From NCBI GenBank assembly GCA_951812665.1, contig CATOST010000032.1, positions 1 through 64,000 of the forward strand: 64,000 nt of DNA, written 5' to 3'. Positions 55,339 to 64,000 of this stretch are shown here, piece after piece. Position 1 is the first letter of the stretch. Every line of letters begins with the position of its first letter. The notes beneath the pieces were generated by a model. The model worked only from the letters and a program-made list of their open reading frames with translations, had not been told where the DNA came from and made no database searches. Both the position numbers and the translations under genes were made by a program. Source of the stretch: an uncultured Acidobacteriota bacterium (lineage in GTDB: Bacteria; Acidobacteriota; UBA6911; RPQK01; JAJDTT01).

Positions 55339-57087
55339 ATGGCTCGGCCGGCAGCTGGAACAGACCGGGACCGGGTTTCTGTGTGGAGGTTTGAGCCTTC
55401 CGCCGGCTCGGCGCCCGGAATACGGCAACGCTTGGTCAGGAACGTGGCTGCCCTGGCTGGCTTGGCCTTGCTTGCCGGCTGTAGTTCCCAGCGTCGAGTC
55501 GCCGTACCGGTTCCCTCCGACAGTTCAACCGTAGCCGCTGCACGCTCGCCAGCGAGAATCGGCGACCAGGCTCCGGATCAGGACCTGCAGATCAAGCGGG
55601 AGGTGGCCGAGAGCCGGGTGAGGGGACGCATACGGTCTTCGTTGCAGCTCTACCTGGAGGGCGAGTCGCTGTTCAATCAGGGGCAGCGTGACCAAGCCGG
55701 GGACCATTTCCTGAGAGCGCTGGATCAACTGCTGGAACCCGAGCAGGAACCCGCTCTGAACCGGCAGCTGGAACGGGCCTATTTCTCTCTGTTGGGCAAG
55801 ATCGAGGATCTGAGGTTGGAAGACCTGGCCAGCGACCGGGAGGAGGACAGTCCCATCGAATGGCTGGCCAACCGCAATGTCTTCACCATTCGGGTGGACC
55901 CGAAGTTGAAGCATCTGGCCAGCGAGGATCTGCTCACGTCTCAGTTTGACGTCCCCGTGGTCCTCAATGAACGGGTGCTCCGATTCCTGACCTATTACCG
56001 TACGCGTGGCCGGGTCTTCATGGAAAGGGGCCTAAGGCGGTCGGGACGCTACCTCACAATGTTTCGAGAGGTGTTTCGCAGGGAGGGAGTGCCCCTGGAT
56101 CTGGTCTACGTGGCCCATATCGAAAGCCTCTTTCGGCCGGATGCCCTTTCCCGGGCCCGGGCCAAGGGCCTCTGGCAATTCATTCCGGGAACCGGGCGCC
56201 TCTATGGCCTCAGACAGAACTGGTGGATCGACGAGCGCTCCGACATCCTGAAGTCCACCGTGGCTGCCGCCCGGTTCCTGAAACACCTCTACGGCGAATT
56301 CGGAGACTGGTACCTGGCCTTGGCCGGGTACAACTGTGGCCCCCGGAGAATCGAGCGTATTTGGCGGCGCTACGGCCGCATCGACTATTGGGAGATGTCC
56401 CGCCGCCGGCTCCTGCCCCGGGAGACCAGGAATTACGTGCCCTCCTATCTGGCGGCGACCATCATCTTCAAGAACCCGATTCGCTACGGCTTCCAGGTCG
56501 CACCGGATCCGGAGCTGAGGTTCGAGCTGATACCCCTGACGGAGCAGGTGGACCTGGAAACCATGGCCGAGCTCATCGAGGTTCCGACCCGGCTCCTTGA
56601 CGACCTCAATCCCGAACTGAGGAGGCGGGTGACCCCGTTCAAACTTCCCGGGTACCAGATGAAGGTTCCGTTGGGCACTGGAGAACTGGCACGGAAGAAG
56701 GTCGCCCAGCTCCCCCCCGAAAAACGGATCAAGCTCCGCCACCATCGGGTCCGTAAGGGAGAGACGCTGTCGCTGATCGCCAGCCGCTACGCCACCTCGA
56801 TTCAGGCCATCGCGCAGGCCAATCGGCTCCGGAGCATCCATCGGCTCCGGATCGGACAGGAGCTGGCCATTCCTCTATTCCCTTCGGGGAGGGCCGGCGC
56901 GGCTCGCCGCGGGGCCTCGAAGGTCCCCCGTTCCACCTCGTCGGGGCCGCACGTCGTCAGCCGGGGAGACACGCTCTACGCCATCGCCCGAGTCTACGGG
57001 GTGAAACTCAAGGACCTGCTCCGCTGGAACAATCTGAGTCCAAGGCAGCGGATCTTTCCGGGTCAGAAGATCCTGGTCTCGCCGTAA
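55339..57087 (+). CDS. LysM-domain lytic murein transglycosylase (MltD-like) lipoprotein
   Basis: A 582-residue protein that starts six bases after the protease gene. A lipobox LLAGC lies at about residue 47 after an unusually long N-region, so the real start could be internal. The SLT domain is at residues ~240-385: catalytic glutamate in VAHIESLFRPDALSRARAKGLWQFIPGTG (~E260) and AGYNCGPRRIERIW. Two LysM domains end the protein (HHRVRKGETLSLIASRYATS and HVVSRGDTLYAIARVYGVK). It cleaves peptidoglycan glycan strands and probably sits on the outer membrane. Confidence 0.92.
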   Translation: MARPAAGTDRDRVSVWRFEPSAGSAPGIRQRLVRNVAALAGLALLAGCSSQRRVAVPVPSDSSTVAAARSPARIGDQAPDQDLQIKREVAESRVRGRIRSSLQLYLEGESLFNQGQRDQAGDHFLRALDQLLEPEQEPALNRQLERAYFSLLGKIEDLRLEDLASDREEDSPIEWLANRNVFTIRVDPKLKHLASEDLLTSQFDVPVVLNERVLRFLTYYRTRGRVFMERGLRRSGRYLTMFREVFRREGVPLDLVYVAHIESLFRPDALSRARAKGLWQFIPGTGRLYGLRQNWWIDERSDILKSTVAAARFLKHLYGEFGDWYLALAGYNCGPRRIERIWRRYGRIDYWEMSRRRLLPRETRNYVPSYLAATIIFKNPIRYGFQVAPDPELRFELIPLTEQVDLETMAELIEVPTRLLDDLNPELRRRVTPFKLPGYQMKVPLGTGELARKKVAQLPPEKRIKLRHHRVRKGETLSLIASRYATSIQAIAQANRLRSIHRLRIGQELAIPLFPSGRAGAARRGASKVPRSTSSGPHVVSRGDTLYAIARVYGVKLKDLLRWNNLSPRQRIFPGQKILVSP

Positions 57088-57187
57088 AGTCGTTCACAGC
57101 CGGTCGTTCCGGACCCGATGCTCCCGGCTTCCTCCCAGGCAAACCAGCGGTAAGAAAAACTCTACGAGAATGATGCGTTGGGGCCAG

Positions 57188-58387
57188 TCACCGGCCGGAC
57201 CCGACCAGCTTCGCGGTCTCGCGGGCAATGACCAGTTCCTCGTTGGCCAGGATCACCAGGACCTGGGCCGGTGACCCGGGGGCGGAGATGCAGCCCTCCC
57301 GGCCCCGAGAGTCGTTGGCGCCGGCGTCCAGGTGGATTCCCAGGAACTCCAGCCCCTGACAGATCTTCTGCCGGATCGCGATGCCGTTTTCTCCGATGCC
57401 GCCGGTGAACACGAGGGCGTCGAGTCCACCCAGAACCGCCGCATAGGCCCCCACGTACTTGCGAGTCTCGTGCACCAGCACGTCCAGGGCCAAAGCGGCT
57501 CTTCGGTTCCCCCGGCCCGCCGCTTCCTCCAAATCCCGTACGTCACCGCTCACCCCCGAGATTCCCTTCAAGCCGGAGTCCTTCACCAGCCGCTCCCGAA
57601 GCTGTCCCGGGCTGAGGTCCTCATTCTCCAGCAGGTAGAGAAGGACGAACGGGTCCAGATCCCCGTTTCTGGTGGCGTTGGGCAGGCCGGACTGGGGAGA
57701 GAAACCCATGCTGGTCTCCACCGAGACGCCCCCTTTGAGAGCGCAGACACTGGAGCTGCCTCCCAGATGGCAGGAGATGATTCGCAACTCGCGATCCGGG
57801 TTTTCCAACAGTTGCGGCGCTCGCAGGGAGACGTACCGGTGGGAGGCGCCATGGAACCCGTAACGGCGAATGGCGTGCTTCCGGGACCATTCGAAGGGAA
57901 TGCCGTAGGTGCGGGCGGCCTCGGGGATGGTCTTGTGGAAAGCGGGCTCGAAGACCCCCACCAGCGGCTTCTGGGGAAGTACCTCACGAAAGATACGGAA
58001 CGCCTGGATGTAGGGGGGATTGTGAGCGGGGGCCAGGGACGTGTACTTCTCCATGGCGGCGATGACCTGGTCAGTGATCAATACCGAATCGGCGATCCCC
58101 TTGGCGTGCACCGGCTTGAATCCCACGGCGTCCAGTTCTTCCAGGCTCTTCAGGACTCCGGACGCCGGTTCGGTCAGCAGCTTGAGTGCGTGCTCTACGG
58201 CCGCTCGCTGGTCGGGACACTGCAGATCTCCCGTCAATTCCGGTTCCTGGCCGCGCCGATAATTGAAGGGAGACGATGGACTGCCCACCCGTTCCACCCG
58301 GCCGGCGGCCAGAATCTCTTCGTCCTCCATCCGGAAGAGACGGAACTTGAGTGAGGTGGATCCGACGTTGACGACCAGAACCAGCAT
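57188..58387 (-). CDS. Acetate-kinase-family carboxylate kinase with altered active site
   Basis: A 399-residue ASKHA kinase (start 58387, LVLVVNVGSTSLKFRLF). Conserved features: RRYGFHGASHRYV, TSMGFSPQSGLPNATRNGDLDP, FTGGIGENG and ILANEELVIARET. But several residues considered essential in acetate kinase are changed: the arginine of the HRVVHGG motif is a lysine in GFKPVHAKG; the aspartate of FDTAFH is glutamate in VFEPAFHKTIP; the asparagine of HLGNG is glycine in CHLGGSS. Normal-length family, so this looks like a diverged subfamily that may use another acyl phosphate. It lies directly downstream of a phosphotransacylase gene on the same strand. Confidence 0.88.
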   Translation of the reverse strand: MLVLVVNVGSTSLKFRLFRMEDEEILAAGRVERVGSPSSPFNYRRGQEPELTGDLQCPDQRAAVEHALKLLTEPASGVLKSLEELDAVGFKPVHAKGIADSVLITDQVIAAMEKYTSLAPAHNPPYIQAFRIFREVLPQKPLVGVFEPAFHKTIPEAARTYGIPFEWSRKHAIRRYGFHGASHRYVSLRAPQLLENPDRELRIISCHLGGSSSVCALKGGVSVETSMGFSPQSGLPNATRNGDLDPFVLLYLLENEDLSPGQLRERLVKDSGLKGISGVSGDVRDLEEAAGRGNRRAALALDVLVHETRKYVGAYAAVLGGLDALVFTGGIGENGIAIRQKICQGLEFLGIHLDAGANDSRGREGCISAPGSPAQVLVILANEELVIARETAKLVGSGR

Positions 58388-58406
58388 GGCGGGAGTCCGA
58401 TCCCGG

Positions 58407-59318
58407 TCAGCCGGCGGCGTGTTGGGCAACCAGCCGACCGATGGCGATGGAACGTATCTTGGTTTCCGGGGTTTCGGCCCGGGAAAGGAGTATCAAGGGG
58501 ACCCTGGCTCCGACCACGATTCCACCCGATTCTCCGCCGGCCATATAGAGAATGGCCCGGTAGAGGATGTTGGCGGCTTCGATGTCAGGAGCGATGAAGA
58601 CGTCCGTGTTCTCGACCAGGGGAGTCTCGATCCCCTTGCGGTCGGCCGCGAACCGGCTCATGGGGACGTCCAGGGCGATGGGACCCTCAATGTAGGCGCC
58701 CTTCAGCTGCCCCCGGCGATTCATCATGGTCAGACCCGCCGCGTCCACCGTGGCCGGCATGGCGGGATTGACGAATTCCAGAGCGCACAGGATTGCCACG
58801 TTGGGCTCCTCGATGCCCATTGCGTGGGCCACCTCGATGGCATTCCGGCAGATCTCCGCTTTCTGAGTCAGATCGGGGGCCAGATTGATGGCGGCGTCGG
58901 TCATGATCATGAGACGGTCGATGCCGGGCACCTGAAAAACGATGACCTGGCTCAGCTGGCGGCCGGTTCGGAGGCCCTGCTCCCGATTCAGGACCGCTCG
59001 AATCAGCACGGAGGTGTTGATCTTCCCCTTCATCAGGAGATCCGCGGCGCCCTCTCGGACCAGCTCGATGGCTTTGAGGGCGGCCACGCTCTCATCCGGC
59101 TGGTGGATCAGGTATCCCGAATCGAGGCGGAGCCCGGCGGCATCCGCCATCGGCTCGATTTTCTTCCTGTCGCCTACCAGAAGTCCCTCGGCCAGACCCA
59201 TCTCACGAGCCAGCTGGAGCGACTCGATGACGTCCGGGTCGTGGCCTGCGGCCACGGCGATCCGGGCTGGACCCAACCTGATGGAGGCATCGACCAATTC
59301 ATCCAGATTGCGAAACAT
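58407..59318 (-). CDS. Phosphate acyltransferase (phosphate butyryltransferase/acetyltransferase family)
   Basis: A 303-residue enzyme that exchanges CoA for phosphate on an acyl group. It begins LDELVDASIRLGPARIAVAAGHDPDVIESL, typical of the Ptb branch. Characteristic stretches: LLMKGKINTSVLIRAVLNRE, IMTDAAINLAPDLTQK, and the final GGIVVGARVPLILLSRAETPE. It lies 19 bases upstream of the kinase start, so the two form an operon that converts an acyl-CoA to the free acid plus ATP (or the reverse). The chain length of the acyl group is not decided here. Confidence 0.92.
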   Translation of the reverse strand: MFRNLDELVDASIRLGPARIAVAAGHDPDVIESLQLAREMGLAEGLLVGDRKKIEPMADAAGLRLDSGYLIHQPDESVAALKAIELVREGAADLLMKGKINTSVLIRAVLNREQGLRTGRQLSQVIVFQVPGIDRLMIMTDAAINLAPDLTQKAEICRNAIEVAHAMGIEEPNVAILCALEFVNPAMPATVDAAGLTMMNRRGQLKGAYIEGPIALDVPMSRFAADRKGIETPLVENTDVFIAPDIEAANILYRAILYMAGGESGGIVVGARVPLILLSRAETPETKIRSIAIGRLVAQHAAG

Positions 59319-59372
59319 TTCTCCTCGCTCCCTTGGTCGACCCGGGAATCGGGGCCGTGCTCGATCAGCGGC

Positions 59373-60593
59373 TCAGGAGCCGATGACCTCAGCGGCGATG
59401 GATTCGAACTCCTGGTCCGTCAGCAACGCCTTGTTCCGGATTGAAACCTGCTTCACGCGATCCACGATCTCCTTGGTCTGATCGGCGGTCGCGCTCATTC
59501 CACGCTCCTCCAGCGCCTCCTCCACGTTGGCCAATCCGGCACCCTTGCCGAGGGCGATCGAGACGCCGGGACGGCCGGCCACCCGGGGAAGGAAGGGGAT
59601 GTATTCCAAGGGCTCCACGTTCTTGCAGCGCCGGTGGAACATGGCCACGATTCCCGATTCGATCTTGTAGAGGGAATCGCCCACGATGGGCCGGTTGGGC
59701 GGCAGCTCGACATTGGACAGCTTCTGCACCAGCTTGGAGAGTTCGTAGAATTCCTCCGTCCTTACGCCGACATCAACTCCGTAGAGTACCTTCAGAGCCA
59801 TGACGGTGTCCTCCAGGGGCACGTTTCCGGCCCGTTCTCCAAGGGCCGAAACGGTGACGTGTGCCACCGAAGCACCGTTGGCGAGGGCGGCGATGGTGTT
59901 GGCGACACCGAGGCCGAAATCTTCATGGCAATGAATCTCGATGGGCTGCTTGAAACGGGCCTTGAGCTTCTTGAGCACCATGGCGATCCCCTCGGGAGAG
60001 CAAGCGCCGAAGGAGTCCGCCAGCGTCAGAGCGTCCATGTGCCCTTGGGTGGAGACTTGCTCGATCAGATCCAGGTAACGGTTCAGGTCCGAACGAGTGC
60101 TGTCGATGGTGAAGAAGACGGTGTAGAGTCCCGCCTCCTTGGCGGCCAGAGTGGTCTCGATGGAAGCCTTGACGGCCCAGTCCATATCCTTCCCGTAGGC
60201 GTTGGCGATGATGTGGTCACTGGAGGGAATCTCGGTGATGATCCCATGGACGCCGCAGTCCTTGGCCTGCTTGACGTCCGCAGGCATGCAGCGGGCGAAA
60301 GAGAAGATCTCCGAATCCAGGCCCAGAGCGACGATGTCCTTGATGGCCGCTTCGTCTTCGTCGGAGACGGCGGGCATGCCGGCCTCGATTCGATGAACGC
60401 CGGCTGCCGCCAGCTTCTTGGCGATGGCCACCTTCTCGTCCCGCCGGAACACGATTCCCGTTTGCTGCTCGCCATCGCGGAGGGTGACGTCGTGAATTCG
60501 GATCTGGTCGGGAAAATTGAGTTGCTGCCGGGCTTCCGGAGAAAAATTCCAGGGGCTGGCAAACCAGCTGTCCGTCTTCCACTCTTGACTCAT
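59373..60593 (-). CDS. Homocitrate / isopropylmalate synthase-like DRE-TIM metallolyase
   Basis: A 406-residue enzyme (ATG at 60593, with GGAGGA 7 bases before). Key features: IRIHDVTLRDGEQQTG (metal-binding D, catalytic R), ALTLADSFGACSPEGI, HCHEDFGLGVANT (HxH metal ligands) and the later GERAGNVPLEDTVMALK. It would join acetyl-CoA or a related acyl-CoA to a 2-oxo acid. LeuA, homocitrate synthase and citramalate synthase are indistinguishable by eye; the missing LeuA regulatory domain (the protein is only 406 residues) favours a homocitrate-like or catabolic role. The ptb-kinase pair is downstream on the same strand. Confidence 0.82.
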   Translation of the reverse strand: MSQEWKTDSWFASPWNFSPEARQQLNFPDQIRIHDVTLRDGEQQTGIVFRRDEKVAIAKKLAAAGVHRIEAGMPAVSDEDEAAIKDIVALGLDSEIFSFARCMPADVKQAKDCGVHGIITEIPSSDHIIANAYGKDMDWAVKASIETTLAAKEAGLYTVFFTIDSTRSDLNRYLDLIEQVSTQGHMDALTLADSFGACSPEGIAMVLKKLKARFKQPIEIHCHEDFGLGVANTIAALANGASVAHVTVSALGERAGNVPLEDTVMALKVLYGVDVGVRTEEFYELSKLVQKLSNVELPPNRPIVGDSLYKIESGIVAMFHRRCKNVEPLEYIPFLPRVAGRPGVSIALGKGAGLANVEEALEERGMSATADQTKEIVDRVKQVSIRNKALLTDQEFESIAAEVIGS

Positions 60594-60818
60594 GCGAAAT
60601 TCCTCCTGGACGAGACACAGGGAACGAGCCCTGAAACGTTTCTGTTCGGTTGCTCGAGGGACGGAACAGCGCCTGCCGCATGCGGGGTCCGGGCCATCCT
60701 CCGTCTCGAAAGAGCATGTATCATAGCACGGACGAGGAGGGAGGGAAGCCGGGGGAGAAGTCGCGGGACCGGATCCAAAGGTGTGTAGTCGTCGACGATC
60801 TCCCATGGTGGAAACGGT

Positions 60819-62168
60819 ATGAGCAGGCAGGGCCCGGATTGGCTCCTGGGCGAACTTCCCGATCTGGTGTCCCGCGGGATCGTGAGCCAGAATGCAGCCG
60901 ATCGACTATGTGCCCACTACGGAGTTGGCGGTCGAGACGCAGGACGCCAACTTGGCCTGACCGTAACTGCGGTTTTCGGTTCCGCCCTGATCGGTCTCGG
61001 GATCATTCTGGTCCTGGCATACAATTGGCAGGAACTTTCGAGGACGCTCCGCGCTGGAATCTCCTTCTCGATCCTGCTGGGCGCCCAGGCCGCGGCCGGC
61101 TGGGTGCTGTTGCGATCCGTTCCGTCCCGACCCTGGCGCGAAGGGACGGCTTGCCTGCTGTTTCTGGCCGTCGGGGCGGTTATGGCCCTGATCGCGCAGA
61201 CCTATCATCTCCCGGGCGACGTCAGCCGGTTTCTCCTGACCTGGATGTTGCTGGCCGTTCCCGTCGTCTATCTCATGAGGTCCAGTGCGGCCGCGGCCCT
61301 TTACCTGGTCGGGGTGACGGCTCTGGGCGGTTCCGAGGCGGCCGGTGGGGAAGGCTCCCTCCTCTACTGGGGGATGTTGGCGCTGCTTGCACCTTATCTC
61401 TGGTCTCTGCTGCGGCATGACCGGCAGAGTACCGGCCCTGTCTGCCTGCTCTGGCTCGGAGCCGCCTCTCTTGGTTTCGGTTTCGGTTTTTCCATCACGG
61501 AGTATGGGGAACGGCTTTATCTGGCCGTGTACGCCGGCCTGTTCTCCGTCCTGTACCTTACGGGCCGGATCTGGTTCGGACAGGCGCCCCGCGTCTGGCG
61601 GCGTCCTCTGCAGAGCATCGGGGGATTGGGAGCATTCGGTTTGGCCTTGCGGTTCTCCTATCACGACTCCTGGCAACATCTGGAACGCTTCGGCGGGAGG
61701 GAGTGGGATTGGGCGGACGGCCTACCGGGAGTCGTTCTGATCGGGATCTGCCTCGCTCTGTCCGTCATCCTGGGTTGGCTCAGCCTGGTCCATGGTCGTC
61801 CTCAGAGGCTGCTCTGGGGTTCGTTCGGCGCGGTGGCGTTTCTGGCACATGTTCTGCTGTTGGCAATGGAGTCGACCCTGGTTCCCGTGTTTCTCATGAA
61901 TCTCTATTTGTTGGCCGCCGGGGTTTCGGTCCTGGTTCGAGGCCTCCGCCGGGAGAGGATCGGGACTGTCAATCTCGGCATGCTCATCTTGGCGGCCCTC
62001 ATCGCGGCCAGGTTCTTCGATAGCGATTTGGGACTGGTGGTCCGCGGAATCGGATTTATCCTTGTGGGTGCCGCCTTCCTGTCGGCCAATGCATATCTTG
62101 GACGCCGCTTCCGTGGCCTCCAACCGCCGATAGAAGGTTCAGGGCAACCATCCGGGGAGGAGCCATGA
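60819..62168 (+). CDS. DUF2157 multi-pass membrane protein
   Basis: A 449-residue protein. The N-terminal ~70 residues (GELPDLVSRGIVSQNAADRLCAHYG, then GLTVTAVFGSALIGLGIILVLAYNW) match DUF2157. About a dozen hydrophobic segments follow, e.g. LLFLAVGAVMALIAQTYHLPG. The second half (from ~residue 230) resembles DUF4401-like repeats. Function unknown. It overlaps the next gene by four bases, and that gene encodes its standard partner with a GDYXXLXY-type domain. Confidence 0.87.
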   Translation: MSRQGPDWLLGELPDLVSRGIVSQNAADRLCAHYGVGGRDAGRQLGLTVTAVFGSALIGLGIILVLAYNWQELSRTLRAGISFSILLGAQAAAGWVLLRSVPSRPWREGTACLLFLAVGAVMALIAQTYHLPGDVSRFLLTWMLLAVPVVYLMRSSAAAALYLVGVTALGGSEAAGGEGSLLYWGMLALLAPYLWSLLRHDRQSTGPVCLLWLGAASLGFGFGFSITEYGERLYLAVYAGLFSVLYLTGRIWFGQAPRVWRRPLQSIGGLGAFGLALRFSYHDSWQHLERFGGREWDWADGLPGVVLIGICLALSVILGWLSLVHGRPQRLLWGSFGAVAFLAHVLLLAMESTLVPVFLMNLYLLAAGVSVLVRGLRRERIGTVNLGMLILAALIAARFFDSDLGLVVRGIGFILVGAAFLSANAYLGRRFRGLQPPIEGSGQPSGEEP

Positions 62169-62743
62169 TCCAGCTCAGGACATTGGTGTTCGCCTTGGTG
62201 GTCCTCTGTCAGCTTGGCGTTCCCGCTTGGATGATCCTGCATCGCGAGTGGACTCTCCGCGACGGGGTAAGAGTCAAGTTCAAGGTGGAGCCCATGGATC
62301 CCAAGGACGCGGTTCTGGGGCGCTCGGTTCGTTTCCGGATACCCTCTTCGGAGGTCACCCTCGAGGAGCCGGTCCAACGGCCGTCGCAGGTTTGGGCCTA
62401 TGCCCTCCTGGAGGTGGACCCGGAGGGATTCGGCCGTTTTGCAGCCGTTCGGGACGACCCGCCCGAAGCCGGCGTCTACCTCAGGGTCCGGGTCCGGCGG
62501 AGCGGAAAGAAGGGCGCCATTCAACTGCCTTTCGACCGTTTCTACCTGCCTGAAGACCTGGTGGCAGACACCGAAGAGGCGACCGGAAGCACTCTTGGCT
62601 CCGGGATGAAGGAGGCTCATGTCCTGCTCCGTGTCCACGAGGGATTCGGAGTGGTGGAGGATCTTTATGTCCAGGACACCCCGATTCTGGACTATCTCAA
62701 GGTTCCTCCGGAGCCACAGATGAGAGAAGGAGAAACGTCATGA
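62165..62743 (+). CDS. GDYXXLXY-domain membrane-anchored protein
   Basis: A 192-residue protein with one N-terminal helix (TLVFALVVLCQLGVPAWMI), followed by an extracytoplasmic part with strands KFKVEPMDPKDAVLG and FDRFYLPEDLVADTEE. The family motif GDYVxLxY is altered here to LGRSVRFRI. It overlaps the DUF2157 gene upstream (ATGA) and the oxidoreductase gene downstream (ATGA), so all three are translationally coupled. Function unknown. Confidence 0.82.
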   Translation: MIQLRTLVFALVVLCQLGVPAWMILHREWTLRDGVRVKFKVEPMDPKDAVLGRSVRFRIPSSEVTLEEPVQRPSQVWAYALLEVDPEGFGRFAAVRDDPPEAGVYLRVRVRRSGKKGAIQLPFDRFYLPEDLVADTEEATGSTLGSGMKEAHVLLRVHEGFGVVEDLYVQDTPILDYLKVPPEPQMREGETS

Positions 62744-64000
62744 AGAAACAGAACCGGCGAGGTTTTCTGACGCGCTCGGCCGCCCTCACGGGCGGGGCGG
62801 CTCTGGCCGCGGGGCGCCCTGCGTCCGCCCGGTCCTCGGCCCGCACGGCGGGGGCCAACGATCGCATACGGCTTGGAGTGATCGGCTGCGGCGGCCGGGG
62901 GCGAGGCGATCTCCGGCGGTTTCTCGAAATCGACGGGATCCAGTGCGCGGCCATCTGCGACGTCGATCCTTCGCAGCTGGACCGGACCCAGTCCGAGATC
63001 CTTGACCCCGCCGGCCAGAAGGCCGAGTTCCGGACCCGAGACTTCCGGCGCCTTCTGGATCGGCAGGACCTGGATGCCGTCCTGGTGGCCACTCCCGATC
63101 ACTGGCACGCCATTCCCACCGTCATGGCCTGCGAAGCGGGGATGGACGTCTACGTGGAAAAGCCCCTGTCTCTGTCCATCCACGAGGGCCGGGTGATGGT
63201 GGACGCCGCCCGCAGGCACGGCCGGGTGGTCCAGATGGGGACCCAGCAGAGGAGTGCTCCCCACTACACCGACGCGGTGGATTACGTGAAGAGCGGGAAG
63301 CTGGGGAAGGTCCGGCTGGTCCGGGCCTGGGCCTACCTGGACTGGAAGGGGGAGATGCCGGCTCAGCCGGATGGGCCTCCTCCCCCGGGGGTGGATTACG
63401 ACATGTGGTTGGGACCGGCTCCCGAACGTTCGTTCAACCTGAATCGCTTTCATTTTTCGTTCCGCTGGTACTGGGACTACTCCGGCGGCCTCATGACCGA
63501 CTGGGGCGCGCACATGATCGACATCGCCAACTGGGCCATGGACGTGAAGGCGCCCCGGGCGGCGGTCTCGGTGGGAGGAAAGTTCGGCTATCCCCGGGAC
63601 GCCATGCAGACGCCCGACACCCAACAGGTCATCTGGGAATTCGACGATTTCAGCATGGTCTGGGAACATGCGCTGGGCGTGGGGCGCGGCCCGGAGGCGC
63701 GGGAGCACGGTGTCCAGTTCCACGGCAACGACGGTGTGCTGGTGGTCGACCGCAATGGCTGGGAGGTCCATTCTGAAACCGACAGGATCGACAAGTCCGT
63801 GCGCGAGTTCCGGTCCCGCGGCAAGCCGCGGCACAACATTCGAGGCCGGGGCGCCTACCACCTGGGACACGTCCAGGACTTCGTCGACTGCATGCGCTCC
63901 CGGGAACGCCCCCGATCGGACGTGGAGATCGGTCACGATTCCATGATCGCCTGCCACCTCGGCAACATCGCCTACCGGCTCGGCCGCAGGGTTCAATGGG
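62740..64000 (+). CDS. Tat-exported Gfo/Idh/MocA family oxidoreductase, 3' end cut by window edge
   Basis: A frame of at least 420 residues from the ATG at 62740, open to the right edge. GAGAAGGAGA precedes the start. The N-terminus is a Tat signal (NRRGFLTRSAALTGGAALAAG), then the Rossmann motif IRLGVIGCGGRGRGDL, VLVATPDHWHAI and the EKPLSLSIHEGR catalytic-lysine motif; GGLMTDWGAHMIDIANWAM and PRHNIRGRGAYHLGH are further family features. It is translationally coupled to the DUF2157/GDYXXLXY pair. Probably acts on sugars or cyclitols outside the cytoplasm. It is not closely similar by eye to the member at 11.9 kb. Confidence 0.92.
   Translation, partial: MKKQNRRGFLTRSAALTGGAALAAGRPASARSSARTAGANDRIRLGVIGCGGRGRGDLRRFLEIDGIQCAAICDVDPSQLDRTQSEILDPAGQKAEFRTRDFRRLLDRQDLDAVLVATPDHWHAIPTVMACEAGMDVYVEKPLSLSIHEGRVMVDAARRHGRVVQMGTQQRSAPHYTDAVDYVKSGKLGKVRLVRAWAYLDWKGEMPAQPDGPPPPGVDYDMWLGPAPERSFNLNRFHFSFRWYWDYSGGLMTDWGAHMIDIANWAMDVKAPRAAVSVGGKFGYPRDAMQTPDTQQVIWEFDDFSMVWEHALGVGRGPEAREHGVQFHGNDGVLVVDRNGWEVHSETDRIDKSVREFRSRGKPRHNIRGRGAYHLGHVQDFVDCMRSRERPRSDVEIGHDSMIACHLGNIAYRLGRRVQW

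Noticed and set aside
1..64000. CRISPR arrays, rRNA genes and prophage
   Set aside because: No regularly spaced direct repeats, no rRNA-like stretches and no phage structural genes were seen on either strand.

Overview
The window looks like part of a GC-rich chromosome from an environmental bacterium, most likely an Acidobacteriota member or a close relative. This rests on the gene mix: ASPIC/UnbV and VCBS-repeat proteins, Tat-exported Gfo/Idh/MocA oxidoreductases, a formylglycine-type sulfatase, phytanoyl-CoA dioxygenase-like and Asp-box sialidase-like proteins, together with an ftsH-folP-cdaA-cdaR-glmM-mfd core block. No rRNA or phylogenetic marker was aligned, so the phylum is an inference.

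Left part (1-31.8 kb) is accessory and catabolic. It holds two sodium:solute symporters (one cut by the left edge), a PhyH-type dioxygenase, a 940-residue VCBS/glycosidase-like fusion, a SulP-STAS-cNMP transporter followed by a PQQ dehydrogenase lipoprotein, an ASPIC/UnbV protein behind an orphan ribbon-helix-helix gene, and a dense set of secreted carbohydrate-related genes (11.8-31.8 kb). That set includes a sulfatase, three Asp-box proteins, a GH-like TIM-barrel protein, an enolase-superfamily dehydratase with a SelA-like PLP enzyme, and four members of one beta-propeller glycosidase-like family. Three neighbouring genes at 14.9-18.75 kb are damaged (5' truncation, frameshift, internal deletion). 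Two toxin-antitoxin modules (vapBC type and parDE type) flank one sialidase-like gene.

An IS1634-like insertion sequence (about 2.05 kb, 20-bp inverted ends) sits at 31.99-34.04 kb, at the edge of a 167-bp palindromic MITE-like element. It separates the accessory part from the core part.

Right part (34.4-62.7 kb) is mostly housekeeping: hemL-hemB, a CAT-anticodon tRNA, a threonine synthase gene preceded by a complete promoter / SAM-I riboswitch / intrinsic terminator cassette, tilS, ftsH, folP-cdaA-cdaR-glmM-mfd (folate, c-di-AMP, cell wall, transcription-coupled repair), two SurA-like foldases, tatAC, a CtpA protease, a LysM lytic transglycosylase, an acetate-kinase-like / phosphotransacylase pair, and a homocitrate/isopropylmalate-synthase-like gene. 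The right edge returns to a DUF2157-GDYXXLXY pair translationally coupled to a partial Tat-exported Gfo/Idh/MocA gene. A 147-bp intergenic repeat occurs twice in opposite orientation at 49.8 and 53.5 kb.

The most notable observation is the SAM-I riboswitch in front of threonine synthase. After it come the decaying paralog cluster, the acetate-kinase homologue with changed catalytic residues, and the dispersed repeat.
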